Shown here: in pieces, positions 1 to 9,062 of the stretch
Layout of the letters: each line of letters opens with the position of its first letter
Numbering within the stretch: position 1 is the stretch's first letter
Source: Alphaproteobacteria bacterium
Lineage (GTDB): Bacteria > Pseudomonadota > Alphaproteobacteria > Rhizobiales > Xanthobacteraceae
NCBI GenBank assembly: GCA_037200445.1
Contig: JBBCGH010000001.1
Location: 434,001-498,000 of the forward strand
Direction: 5' to 3'
Length of the DNA: 64,000 bases
Notes under the pieces: generated by a model
What the model saw: only the letters and a program-made list of their open reading frames with translations
What the model was told of the DNA's origin: nothing
Databases searched by the model: none
Program-made: the position numbers and the translations under genes

Positions 1-1
1 C

Positions 2-454
2 ATGCTGGCGATCTCGCTACACGCGGTGCGCGACGAGTTGCGCAACGAACTGGTGCCGCTCAATCGCAAGTATCCGATCGACACGCTGCTCGATGCCTGC
101 CGCAACTATCCGGGCGTGTCGAACGCGCGGCGCATCACGTTCGAGTATGTGATGCTCAAGGATGTGAACGACTCGATCGCCGACGCGAAGGCGCTGGTGA
201 AGCTGCTCAAGGGCATTCCGGCCAAGATCAATTTGATTCCGTTCAATCCCTGGCCTGGAACGAAATATGAATGCTCCGACTGGGAGAGAATCGAGAAGTT
301 CTCCGAGTACATCTTCAACGCCGGCTATTCGTCGCCGGTGCGCACGCCGCGCGGGCGCGACATCCTCGCGGCCTGCGGGCAGCTCAAGAGCGCGACCGAG
401 AAGCTCTCCGCGCGCGAGCGCATGGCGCTGCGCGCCATGGCGATGACGGATTGA
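2..454 (+). CDS. rlmN: 23S rRNA (adenine2503-C2)-methyltransferase RlmN, C-terminal part
   Basis: This is the last ~150 residues of the radical SAM enzyme that methylates C2 of A2503 in 23S rRNA (and A37 of some tRNAs). The gene is cut by the window start, so the radical SAM CxxxCxxC motif is not visible. What remains fits the family: the ISLHA segment, [11 protein letters not shown], the [13 protein letters not shown] and [12 protein letters not shown] blocks, and near the end [15 protein letters not shown], whose Cys corresponds to the methyl-carrying Cys355 of E. coli RlmN. The next gene starts 2 nt after the stop, so the two are probably co-transcribed. Confidence 0.95.
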   Translation: MLAISLHAVRDELRNELVPLNRKYPIDTLLDACRNYPGVSNARRITFEYVMLKDVNDSIADAKALVKLLKGIPAKINLIPFNPWPGTKYECSDWERIEKFSEYIFNAGYSSPVRTPRGRDILAACGQLKSATEKLSARERMALRAMAMTD

Positions 455-456
455 GC

Positions 457-969
457 ATGGACTCTTTCCTGCGCCTCCTCCTGCGCTTCATTCTTGTGCC
501 GCTCGGCTATTTCGTGGCGGTGACGGTCGGCGCATGTGTGCTCGTGCTTGGGTCATGGAAGACCGGCACCATGATGCTGAGCGAAAATCCCGACACCGCA
601 ACGGCGGGCTTCCTCGGTGCGCTCATCGCGGGTCCGGTGATGTTCGTCGTGCTCGCGTCCTCGATGTGGTTGCCGAGTTCCGTCGGCATCCTGATCTCGG
701 AAGCCTTCGCGATCCGCTCGTGGATTTTCCATGCGCTCAATGGCGCGATCTCGGGATGGATCGGCTGGCAGACATTTGCGTCGATCGATCAATCCGCAAC
801 GCCGCTGAACGACACGACGTTTATTTTCGGCGCAGGCCTCGCCGGCGGCTTCGCCTATTGGGCAGTGGCCGGCTGGAGTGCAGGATTCTGGAAGCTGGTG
901 TTCGCGCGGCGCGCGTTGCCGCCGCCTGCGAACAATCCGTTCAATCCGCCCGCGCGAACAGAAGCCTGA
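457..969 (+). CDS. small polytopic membrane protein, unknown function
   Basis: A 170-residue protein starting at an ATG 2 nt after the rlmN stop, so probably translationally coupled to it. It shows about four hydrophobic segments (residues ~5-30, ~47-75, ~85-105, ~125-150) and a proline-rich, charged tail (ALPPPANNPFNPPAR). I recognise no family and see no catalytic motif. A longer in-frame version starting inside rlmN is less likely because it would overlap rlmN extensively. Its 3' end overlaps the convergent LysE gene by 29 nt. Confidence 0.75.
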   Translation: MDSFLRLLLRFILVPLGYFVAVTVGACVLVLGSWKTGTMMLSENPDTATAGFLGALIAGPVMFVVLASSMWLPSSVGILISEAFAIRSWIFHALNGAISGWIGWQTFASIDQSATPLNDTTFIFGAGLAGGFAYWAVAGWSAGFWKLVFARRALPPPANNPFNPPARTEA

Positions 970-1582
970 CGGCGAACGCGCCCATCAGGGAGGCGAACAG
1001 ATAGTCGATCGCGCGCATCACACGCGGCGAACGCCGGATCGCGGCGGTGAAGCGCTCGGCCGCGAGGATCAGCACGAAGCAGATCGGCACGGCCAGCACG
1101 ATGAAATAGAGGCCGAGGAACATCAGCTTGGCGCCGGCATGCGGGTCGCTGGCCGAGACGAATTGCGGCAAGAACGTCAGAAAGAACATGATGATCTTCG
1201 GGTTGAGCAGATTGATGCCGACGCCCATCAGGAACACCTGACCGAGCGGCTGTGGCTCGGCTGCGCCGGAGCCAAGCGTCAGCGCAGAGCCGCGGCGCAA
1301 CGCGTCGAAGGCAAGCCAGACAAGGTAAGCGACGCCCGTGATCTTGAGCACGCCGAACGCGGTGGCTGAATGCGCGAGCAGCGCCGAGAGCCCGAACGCC
1401 GCGAGCATCGTGTGCACCACGAGTCCCGCAGAGGCGCCGAGATAGGCCGCAATGCCGCGTGCGCGGCCGCCGGTCAGCGTCTGGCCGAGGAACAGCGTCA
1501 TGTCCGGCCCCGGCGTGATCACCAGGATCACCGCCGCCGCCGTGTAGGCGAGCATCACGTTGAGGTCCGGAACGAAGGTCAT
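941..1582 (-). CDS. LysE/RhtB family amino-acid exporter
   Basis: A 213-residue inner-membrane exporter of the LysE/RhtB translocator family, which expels amino acids such as lysine, arginine, threonine or homoserine lactone. The N-terminus has the family motif ITPGPDMTLFLGQTL. Next come GGRARGIAAYLGASAG, and in the middle GVGINLLNPKIIMFFLTFLPQFV, the NPK segment typical of RhtB proteins. Six membrane segments fit the length. The substrate cannot be told. The start is supported by a purine-rich GAGAGG just upstream. The gene is convergent with the preceding membrane protein and followed upstream by the hairpin cluster at 1617-1946. Confidence 0.9.
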   Translation of the reverse strand: MTFVPDLNVMLAYTAAAVILVITPGPDMTLFLGQTLTGGRARGIAAYLGASAGLVVHTMLAAFGLSALLAHSATAFGVLKITGVAYLVWLAFDALRRGSALTLGSGAAEPQPLGQVFLMGVGINLLNPKIIMFFLTFLPQFVSASDPHAGAKLMFLGLYFIVLAVPICFVLILAAERFTAAIRRSPRVMRAIDYLFASLMGAFAVRLLFARAD

Positions 1583-1616
1583 AGAGCGCCTCTCAGATGG
1601 TGGAGCTCGCTTTACC

Positions 1617-1696
1617 CTAGTGGAGCGGATTTGACATTCGCTACCCCACCCAGCCGCGAGCTCGCGAAGCGAATGTCAAATCCAAAGCTCCACTAG
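1617..1696. repeat. CTAG-bounded hairpin repeat, unit A
   Basis: First of four tandem imperfect inverted repeats that fill the 425-nt gap between the LysE gene and the PAP2 gene (1583-2007). Outer arms are CTAGTGGAGC / GCTCCACTAG and inner arms GGATTTGACATTCGCT / AGCGAATGTCAAATCC. The right arm carries three extra bases between outer and inner stems, giving an asymmetric bulge. The loop contains GCCGCGAG. Sister units are at 1710-1787, 1800-1874, 1871-1946, 49487-49565 and 49580-49654. Confidence 0.9.
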
Positions 1697-1709
1697 GACA
1701 TAATGCTTG

Positions 1710-1787
1710 CTAGTGTGGCGGTTCAGAAGTCCGCATCATTCTTGTAGCGCGTCCAACATGCGGAATTCTGAACCAAAGCCACACTAG
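1710..1787. repeat. CTAG-bounded hairpin repeat, unit B
   Basis: Same architecture as unit A but with different arm sequence: outer CTAGTGTGGC / GCCACACTAG, inner GGTTCAGAAGTCCGCAT with its near-perfect complement (one mismatch), and the same three-base bulge on the right side. The loop contains AGCGCG. Both arms have changed together relative to unit A, so pairing is kept while sequence is not. Confidence 0.9.
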
Positions 1788-1799
1788 ATCAATACGTTG

Positions 1800-1874
1800 C
1801 TCGTGTCCTTCGATTCCGAAGTTCGCAACCCAGGGTGCCGCGTAATGATGCGAACTTCGGAATCGGGACACTAG
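1800..1874. repeat. CTAG-bounded hairpin repeat, unit C
   Basis: Outer arms CTCGTGTCC / GGACACTAG (one mismatch), inner arms CGATTCCGAAGTTCGCA with its exact complement, and the extra bases on the left side this time. The loop contains TGCCGCG. The terminal CTAG is shared with unit D. Confidence 0.9.
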
Positions 1875-1946
1875 TGGTCCTTTGATTCTAACATTCGCAA
1901 GAGAGCCTGCCACATAGGGGTGCGAATGTTAGAATCGGACCACTAG
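1871..1946. repeat. CTAG-bounded hairpin repeat, unit D
   Basis: Outer arms CTAGTGGTCC / GGACCACTAG, inner arms GATTCTAACATTCGCA and its exact complement, with extra T residues in the left arm. The loop contains CTGCCACA, a variant of the GCCGCG loop of its sisters. It overlaps unit C by the four bases CTAG and ends about 60 nt before the PAP2 gene. Confidence 0.9.
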
Positions 1947-2007
1947 CGGAAATCGCCGCGCCACATCGGCTCTTTCCCCGCAAGGCTTGCTCCGCTAGAC
2001 CTCGCCC

Positions 2008-2781
2008 ATGAATCGGACGGGCCTTGTCTTCGCGCTTGCGATCGGTGCTGGCGTCGGCGTGGTGTTCGCGGTCTGGCCGCAACTCGACGTCGCTATCTCG
2101 CGTCCGTTCTTCAACGAGGCGTATCGCGTCTTCCCGGTGCAATACAGCCTGGTGGCGCGCCATCTGCGTGACCTGTTCACCTACGCGATCGCGGCACTCG
2201 CGGCGCCGGCCTTCATCGCGCTCGCCATCAAGCTCGTGCTGCCGCGCCGCCGCATGCTGATGTCGGCGCGCGCCGCACTCTTCCTCACCGCGACGCTTGC
2301 ACTCGCGCCCGGCCTGATGGCGAACGTGATCCTCAAGGACAACTGGGGCCGCCCGCGGCCCGCGGAGGTGACGGAATTCCATGGGCCCGAGCAGTTCAGG
2401 CCGTGGTGGGATCCGCGCGGCCCTTGCGAGCGTAACTGCTCGTTCGTCGCCGGCGAAGGCGCGGGCGGCTTCTGGACGCTGGCGCCGGCTGCACTCGCGC
2501 CACCGCCGCTGCGGCCGCTCGCCTACGCGGCGGCGTTCGCGTTCGCCACGGCCGCCGGCTTGCTGCGGCTCTCCGGTGGCGCGCATTTCTTCACCGACGT
2601 GGTGTTCTCCGGTGTGTTCACGTTCCTGATCATCTGGGTCGTGCACGGCTTGATCTATCGTTGGCCCCGTACGCGGCTGACCGACGAGCAGGTCGAACGC
2701 GCGATCGAGTACGTGGTGCTGCCGGTCTACGAGCCGGTCGAGCGATGGTTTGCGCGCCTGCGCGGGCGGCGCGCATCCTAG
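2008..2781 (+). CDS. PAP2-family membrane phosphatase
   Basis: A 257-residue integral membrane protein of the PAP2 (phosphatidic acid phosphatase type 2) superfamily, which dephosphorylates lipid phosphates or lipid-A/undecaprenyl pyrophosphate on the periplasmic side. Motif 1 (K-x6-RP) is LKDNWGRPRP near residue 110. Motif 3 (R-x5-H-x3-D) is RLSGGAHFFTD near residue 190. Motif 2, normally PSGH, reads SFVAGE near residue 148, so its usual His is replaced by Glu. I believe similar forms exist in LpxE-like alphaproteobacterial members, but this should be checked. It stands alone between two repeat elements, and the substrate is unknown. Confidence 0.85.
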   Translation: MNRTGLVFALAIGAGVGVVFAVWPQLDVAISRPFFNEAYRVFPVQYSLVARHLRDLFTYAIAALAAPAFIALAIKLVLPRRRMLMSARAALFLTATLALAPGLMANVILKDNWGRPRPAEVTEFHGPEQFRPWWDPRGPCERNCSFVAGEGAGGFWTLAPAALAPPPLRPLAYAAAFAFATAAGLLRLSGGAHFFTDVVFSGVFTFLIIWVVHGLIYRWPRTRLTDEQVERAIEYVVLPVYEPVERWFARLRGRRAS

Positions 2782-2790
2782 CTCTTTTTT

Positions 2791-2839
2791 GAGCATGATC
2801 TTTTCCGAAAACCGGTTCCCACTTTTCGGGATCATGCTC
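2791..2839. repeat. 49-bp dispersed palindrome, copy 1
   Basis: Outer inverted arms GAGCATGATC / GATCATGCTC with inner partly complementary TTTTCCGAAAA and TTTTCGG blocks. It is the exact reverse complement of the copies at 4448-4496 and 8966-9014. Palindromes of this type are common between genes in Bradyrhizobium relatives. It lies 9 nt after the PAP2 stop and could act as a transcript-end hairpin. Confidence 0.9.
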
Positions 2840-2915
2840 TGGCAGCTTGCTTGAGGACGCCGCGCAGGTGTGCGACTCATGAGGAAGGCTGCGCGGCACC
2901 TCCCTGAGATCGCAC

Positions 2916-4448
2916 ATGGCCGACTGGGGATCCGGATACGTAACAGACACCGCCTATGTGCACGACTATTGTCGTGTGCAGACTCCACCCATCTTGAGCT
3001 TTGCGGCACTGTGCAAGGGGGTCGCCGCGCCGGGCATTCTTGGTGAACCGCTCCGTTATTGCGATCTCGGATGCGGACAGGGCTTTACGGCGAACATCAT
3101 TGCGGCGGCCAATGCGCGAACAGAGGTGTTCGCGGCCGATTTCAATCCGACCCATATCGCGAATGCACGCGGCCTCGCGCAGGCTGCGGGCCTGAAGAAC
3201 ATCGCGTTTCGCGAAGCCGACTTTGCGGAACTGTCGAACGACACATCGCTGCCCGAGTTCGACATCATTGCACTGCACGGCGTGTATAGCTGGGTCAGCG
3301 CCGAGAACCGCCGTGCGATCGTCGCCTTCATCCGCCGGCGGCTGAAATCGGGTGGGGCCGTCTACATTTCCTACGACACGATGCCGGGCTGGGCGGGCAT
3401 TGCGCCCTTGCGGCGGCTGATGCTGCAACAGCATTCGGTGTCGCCGCAGGCATCGTCGCAAAAGGCGCTGGAGCAGGCGCTCGCCCTGGTCGACCGGCTC
3501 AAGGACGCGGGCGCGCAGTTCTACAAGATGTATCCCCATGTGACGACGCAGCTGGAGCGCTTGCGCAAGCTGCCGTCCGCATATCTCGCGCACGAACTGC
3601 TGACGCGCGACTGGCAGGCCTTTTCGTTCGCCGATGTGGCGGCCGAACTTGCCGAGGCGAAGCTGACCTATCTCGGGTCGGCGCATCTCATGGATCATGT
3701 CGATCGCGTGAACTTCACCGAAGATCAGCAGCGGCTGCTCGGCGGGATCGCCGATCCCCTGACCAATGAATCGGCGCGCGACATGATCGTGGGACGCCAG
3801 TTCCGGCGCGATGTGTTCGTGAAAGGCTTCACCCGCCTCGCCACGCTGGCCGAGCGTGAGCGATGGTTGCAGATGCGCCTGGTCCTCTCGAACCCTGCGA
3901 AGGATGTTTCGCTCACGTTCGAGACGCCGCTTGGAACGCTTCAGCTTCGCCCCGAAATCTATCGTCCGGTCATCGACGCGCTTGCCGAGGGGCCGGTCAC
4001 GGTGCGCGAGCTGATCGAGCGTCTCCCCGGCGGGAAACTGGAATGGGGCTCGTTGACCGATGCCATCAAGGTGCTGGTCGGTCGCGGGGACCTGCAGGTC
4101 GCGTTACCGGCGGAGCATGAGGCGGAGCGCGCGCAGGCAGCGCAAGCATTTAACACCGTCGTGATGGGGCGTGCGAAAGAGCAGGCGCCGCTCGCCTACC
4201 TCGCGTCTCCGGTGACCGGCGGAGGCATCCAGGTCGGCCCGTTCACGCAGCTTTATTTGCATGCAAAGCGCAAGGGCGTGGCTGACCCGATTACATTGAT
4301 TGCGAATTTTGCGGCGGCGAGCGGAAGGCCTTTCGAGAAGGACGGCAAGGCGCTCTCGCCGGAAGAGGCGCGTGGCGAACTTGCCGCCAAGGCCGCGCAC
4401 ATCGACGCGCATGTCGTGCCGCTGCTCGGGCGGCTCGGGATCGTTTAG
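2916..4448 (+). CDS. SAM-dependent methyltransferase with methyltransferase regulatory domain
   Basis: A 510-residue cytosolic protein. Residues ~40-190 form a class I SAM-methyltransferase domain: the glycine-rich motif I is CDLGCGQGFTANIIAA, the acidic end of strand 2 is VFAADFNP, and FDIIALHGVYSW matches motif IV. Residues ~215-300 match the regulatory domain that follows methyltransferases of this group (LRKLPSAYLAHELL..., LTYLGSAHLMDHVD). The C-terminal part (PLGTLQLRPEIYRPVIDALAEG) resembles a winged-helix unit, as in PKMT-like methyltransferases. The substrate is unknown. The stop codon TAG overlaps the first base of the following 49-bp palindrome. Confidence 0.85.
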   Translation: MADWGSGYVTDTAYVHDYCRVQTPPILSFAALCKGVAAPGILGEPLRYCDLGCGQGFTANIIAAANARTEVFAADFNPTHIANARGLAQAAGLKNIAFREADFAELSNDTSLPEFDIIALHGVYSWVSAENRRAIVAFIRRRLKSGGAVYISYDTMPGWAGIAPLRRLMLQQHSVSPQASSQKALEQALALVDRLKDAGAQFYKMYPHVTTQLERLRKLPSAYLAHELLTRDWQAFSFADVAAELAEAKLTYLGSAHLMDHVDRVNFTEDQQRLLGGIADPLTNESARDMIVGRQFRRDVFVKGFTRLATLAERERWLQMRLVLSNPAKDVSLTFETPLGTLQLRPEIYRPVIDALAEGPVTVRELIERLPGGKLEWGSLTDAIKVLVGRGDLQVALPAEHEAERAQAAQAFNTVVMGRAKEQAPLAYLASPVTGGGIQVGPFTQLYLHAKRKGVADPITLIANFAAASGRPFEKDGKALSPEEARGELAAKAAHIDAHVVPLLGRLGIV

Positions 4449-4496
4449 AGCATGATCCCGAAAAGTGGGAACCGGTTTTCGGAAAAGATCATGCTC
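4448..4496. repeat. 49-bp dispersed palindrome, copy 2
   Basis: Identical to copy 3 (8966-9014) and the exact reverse complement of copy 1 (2791-2839). It begins with the last base of the methyltransferase stop codon and lies between two convergent genes, where a hairpin could end transcription from either side. Confidence 0.9.
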
Positions 4497-4508
4497 AAAC
4501 AGGAGGCG

Positions 4509-5507
4509 TTACAGCAGTGAGAAATCGTGCACGAGCTGCAGGATCTGATGGAGCGAATCGGAAGGGCCATGGCCGTGATCGTCGGGCGAGCCCGGCGCCT
4601 GGACGGCGGGCAGGAGGTTCGCGAGCTTGATGGAGTCGTCGCCGAGCAGCTTCAGATCCAGATCGAGCTTGTGCATGTCGGAATCGAGCTGCTGGAAATC
4701 TTTGGAACTCGTGAACACGATTTTTGCGAAATTGAGCGAGAGTGACTCGGTCGGCTGCGTTCCCTCCGATGTTGGAGCGAGATCCACCGAAATCTTGAGG
4801 AAGTCATTGCTCAGCGCTTTGAAGTCTGTTCCGATCGCCGTGTCGTCGGTGCCCAGCTTGTGGAGCGCGTCGTCGATTTTCAACGCACCAGCCTCGCTCA
4901 GCTTGAGGGCGCCGGAATCGATCTGTGCCAACTTGTAGTCCACCCCAAGCTTGAGGAAGTCGTCGCCGAGGCTGCTCAGGTTGCCGTCGATCTTGTGGAA
5001 GTCCGCCGACAGTGTCTGGAGGGCCGCGTTCGGGCTCTCGGTGTGCGTGTGGTCCAGCTTGAGGAAGTCCAGTCCGAGCTTGAACGTGTCGAAGCCGCTC
5101 AGCTTCAAATCGGTATCGAGCTTGAGGAAATCGTCGCCGAGCTTTGGAGAGCCTTGATCGGTCTCGACATTACCCACCGTTCCCGGTGTGAACTTGATGA
5201 ACTGGTCGGCAAACTTGAGGAATGCGTCGTCGAACTTGTGCTGCGCCTCGTCGAGCTTGAGGAAACCGTCCCCGAGCTTGATGAAGTCCACTCCGAGCGT
5301 GTCAACGTCGTGCTTGATCGCAGCGTCTTCGAACTTCACGCCGGCAATGTGCTTGTGCTCGTTCACCTTCTGCGCATCGGCGATCAGGTCGAGAAACGAA
5401 TCGCCGACCCGGTCGAAATCGGTCCCGAGCTTGATCAGCTGATGATCGAGCTTGTGAGCGAAATCTTCGCCGATGAAATCGATTTTATGAAAGATGTCGG
5501 AGGCCAT
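4509..5507 (-). CDS. repetitive DFLKL-type protein, unknown function
   Basis: A 332-residue protein built almost entirely from degenerate short repeats of the type (K)LGxDFLKL / DFxKLxxD, for example KLGDGFLKLDEAQHKF, FADQFIKF, KLGDDFLKLDTDLKL, FKLGLDFLKLDH, SLGDDFLKLGVDYKL. It is rich in Asp, Leu, Lys and Phe, contains no cysteine, and has no signal peptide or membrane segment. At DNA level CTTGAGGAA (plus strand) recurs at least six times. The pattern fits a long amphipathic helix that could lie on a membrane, lipid droplet or polyester granule, but that is inference. I do not recognise a named family. It is divergent from argG across a 208-nt gap. Confidence 0.75.
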   Translation of the reverse strand: MASDIFHKIDFIGEDFAHKLDHQLIKLGTDFDRVGDSFLDLIADAQKVNEHKHIAGVKFEDAAIKHDVDTLGVDFIKLGDGFLKLDEAQHKFDDAFLKFADQFIKFTPGTVGNVETDQGSPKLGDDFLKLDTDLKLSGFDTFKLGLDFLKLDHTHTESPNAALQTLSADFHKIDGNLSSLGDDFLKLGVDYKLAQIDSGALKLSEAGALKIDDALHKLGTDDTAIGTDFKALSNDFLKISVDLAPTSEGTQPTESLSLNFAKIVFTSSKDFQQLDSDMHKLDLDLKLLGDDSIKLANLLPAVQAPGSPDDHGHGPSDSLHQILQLVHDFSLL

Positions 5508-5715
5508 GGGCTATCTCCGTATTCTTTATGCCAGCGATCCTCCGCCCCATCTGTGTCGAGAGTGTGACCGGGCGGAAGGCGCGAAGGTGCCGGCAATGCC
5601 GGAGAGCGGTCATCAATCCACGGTTTGACAATCAAATCCGCAGCGGCAAAGACGTAACAAGCCGGTCGTCGCCGGCGCGTCTCTCGCAAGGAGCGGTCGG
5701 TCGGCCGTCGGCTAA

Positions 5716-6945
<1,230 letters not shown>

Positions 6946-7040
6946 AAGTTCCACGCTGCAGCGCATCCTTGACGTCTCGCGGTAGGATAATAATTCTCGA
7001 TTCGTCGGGGTTTGGTGCACATCGTTCGCCGGAGCGAAGG

Positions 7041-8966
7041 ATGAACGACCGTCTGGCAGGCCGCATGGGCATGCCGCGCGACGCGCTTCTGGCGGCGCAG
7101 GGCGCCACGTCGCCTGACGCCGAGACCATTCTTGGCGGCATCTCGGATGGAATCGTCGCACTCGATAACGAGTGGCGCCTCGTCTACGCCAACGCGGCGG
7201 CGACCCGCATCTGGGGCCGCGATCTCACGATGTTCATGGGCAAGTCGATCCACGATTCGCTCGGGATCGCGGAGGACAACAAGTTCCGCCTCGCCTACAT
7301 GGCGTCCAAGCATAACGGCGAGCCGATCGCGTTCTCCGGCTACTCGGAGATCTTTGCCGCATGGGTCGATGTCCGCGGCTATCCCCACGCGGAGGGCTAC
7401 ATCGTCCTGTTCCGACCGGCCTCGCCGGACAGCCCGACGGTGCGGCGCACGGGGGAACGCGAACGGGAGGCGACGCGCTCGATCAATCAGCGCATTTTCG
7501 ATACGTCGCTCGACCTGATCCTGGTGGTCGACCGGCAGGGCCATTTCTTGCGGGTCAGTCCGAGCGCGCGTGCGATCCTCGGCTACAAGCCCGACGACAT
7601 GGTTGGCCGCAATGCGAAGGAGTTCGTCTACGCCGTCGATCTCGAAAACACGCGGGAGAATATGCGGCACGCCCGGCGTGGCAGGGATCCGCGCATCTTC
7701 GAGTGCCGCTATGTGCACAAGGACGGCCATCCGGTGCCGCTCACCTGGACCGGCATCTGGTCGGAGCCCGACGGGCAATATTTCTTCATCGGCCGCGACA
7801 TGAGCGAGCGCGTTCTGCTCGAAAGCCAGCTGCGCCAGGCGCAGAAGATGGAGGCGGTCGGCCAGCTCACCGGCGGCGTCGCGCACGACTTCAACAACAT
7901 CCTGACCGTCATCATCGGCATGACGGAGATTCTCGCGCAGGAGCTTGGCGCCAATCCGGAACTGGCGCCGATCGTCGCGGCCGTCGACGAAGCAGCGACG
8001 CGCGGCGCGCAGCTGACGCAGCGCATGCTCGCCTTCGCGCGCAAGCAGCCGCTGCAGGCGCGCAATCTCGATTTGAACGAGGTCGTCACGCGCACGGCCA
8101 GCATGCTGCATCGTGTGCTCGGGGAGGATGTCGCCCTCAAGTCCGTCCTTGCGGACGGCTTGTGGGAAGCCCTCGCCGATCCCTCGCAGGTCGAGGACGC
8201 AGTTCTCAATCTTGCCGTCAATGCGCGCGACGCGATGCCGAATGGCGGCGAGCTGGTGATCGAGACCTCGAATGCCGTGCTCGACGAAAACTATGCGGCG
8301 CAGAACGTCGAGGTGACGCCCGGCGAATACGTCGCGATATCGATCACGGATTCCGGCAACGGCATGCCGCCGGAGGTTCTGGAGCGGGTGTTCGAGCCGT
8401 TCTTCACCACCAAGGAGGTCGGCCGCGGCACGGGGCTGGGCTTGAGCATGGTCTACGGGTTCGCGAAGCAATCGCGCGGCCACGTGAAGATCTACAGCGA
8501 GGTCGGTCATGGGACGCGTGTGATGATCTATCTGCCGCGCGCCGCAGCAGCCGAGGAGGACGCGGAGACGGCACAGCCGGCGCGCGCCCATCCGATCGGG
8601 CGCGAGACGATCCTCGTGGTGGAGGACAGTCATGCGGTGCGCCGGGTCGCTGTGAAGATCCTGCAGGGCCTCGGCTATCAGGTCCGCGAAGCCGCGGATG
8701 GCCCAAGCGCGCTCGCCATTCTGCAGGAGCTGGGCGAGATCGACCTCTTGTTCACCGACCTGATCATGCCCAACGGCATCAGCGGGCAGGAGTTGCTGAC
8801 GCGGGCTCGCGCGTTGCGGCCCGCGTTGAAAGCGCTGTTCACGTCCGGCTATTCGGCACAGTTCATCAAGGACAAGGGATCGACCGAAGAGGGCGTCGCG
8901 CTCCTGAGCAAGCCGTACCGCTCGCAGACGCTGGCGGAGGCCGTGCGCGCCGCGCTCGACGCTTAG
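7041..8966 (+). CDS. hybrid sensor histidine kinase with PAS domains and receiver
   Basis: A 641-residue cytosolic signalling protein, likely autophosphorylating and then passing phosphate to its own receiver. Order: PAS (residues ~15-120), second PAS (~145-265, [23 protein letters not shown]), HisKA with GGVAHDFNN and phospho-His at about 282, HATPase ([17 protein letters not shown]-box, GNGMPP and [15 protein letters not shown]-boxes), and a C-terminal receiver with phospho-Asp at about 573 in FTDLIMPNG. No membrane segment is seen. I chose ATG 7041 because GGAGCGAAGG precedes it; an upstream TTG at 6969 would add 24 residues. The partner regulator is not in the window. Confidence 0.93.
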   Translation: MNDRLAGRMGMPRDALLAAQGATSPDAETILGGISDGIVALDNEWRLVYANAAATRIWGRDLTMFMGKSIHDSLGIAEDNKFRLAYMASKHNGEPIAFSGYSEIFAAWVDVRGYPHAEGYIVLFRPASPDSPTVRRTGEREREATRSINQRIFDTSLDLILVVDRQGHFLRVSPSARAILGYKPDDMVGRNAKEFVYAVDLENTRENMRHARRGRDPRIFECRYVHKDGHPVPLTWTGIWSEPDGQYFFIGRDMSERVLLESQLRQAQKMEAVGQLTGGVAHDFNNILTVIIGMTEILAQELGANPELAPIVAAVDEAATRGAQLTQRMLAFARKQPLQARNLDLNEVVTRTASMLHRVLGEDVALKSVLADGLWEALADPSQVEDAVLNLAVNARDAMPNGGELVIETSNAVLDENYAAQNVEVTPGEYVAISITDSGNGMPPEVLERVFEPFFTTKEVGRGTGLGLSMVYGFAKQSRGHVKIYSEVGHGTRVMIYLPRAAAAEEDAETAQPARAHPIGRETILVVEDSHAVRRVAVKILQGLGYQVREAADGPSALAILQELGEIDLLFTDLIMPNGISGQELLTRARALRPALKALFTSGYSAQFIKDKGSTEEGVALLSKPYRSQTLAEAVRAALDA

Positions 8967-9014
8967 AGCATGATCCCGAAAAGTGGGAACCGGTTTTCGG
9001 AAAAGATCATGCTC
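8966..9014. repeat. 49-bp dispersed palindrome, copy 3
   Basis: Identical to copy 2 (4448-4496). It starts at the last base of the kinase stop codon TAG, the same arrangement as copy 2, and lies between two convergent genes. Confidence 0.9.
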
Positions 9015-9062
9015 AAATAAAAAGCTGAAGCCCGACTCCGATTCAGCCAAGAACGATAGAGC

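Noticed and set aside
1888-3009. 373-codon minus-strand open frame across the PAP2 gene and repeats
   Set aside because: It runs through a palindrome and the PAP2 coding region; part of the translation comes from the 49-bp repeat itself.
2877-3698. 273-codon minus-strand open frame over the methyltransferase gene
   Set aside because: The plus-strand methyltransferase has clear motifs over the same bases; the opposite frame is Arg/Gly-rich with none.
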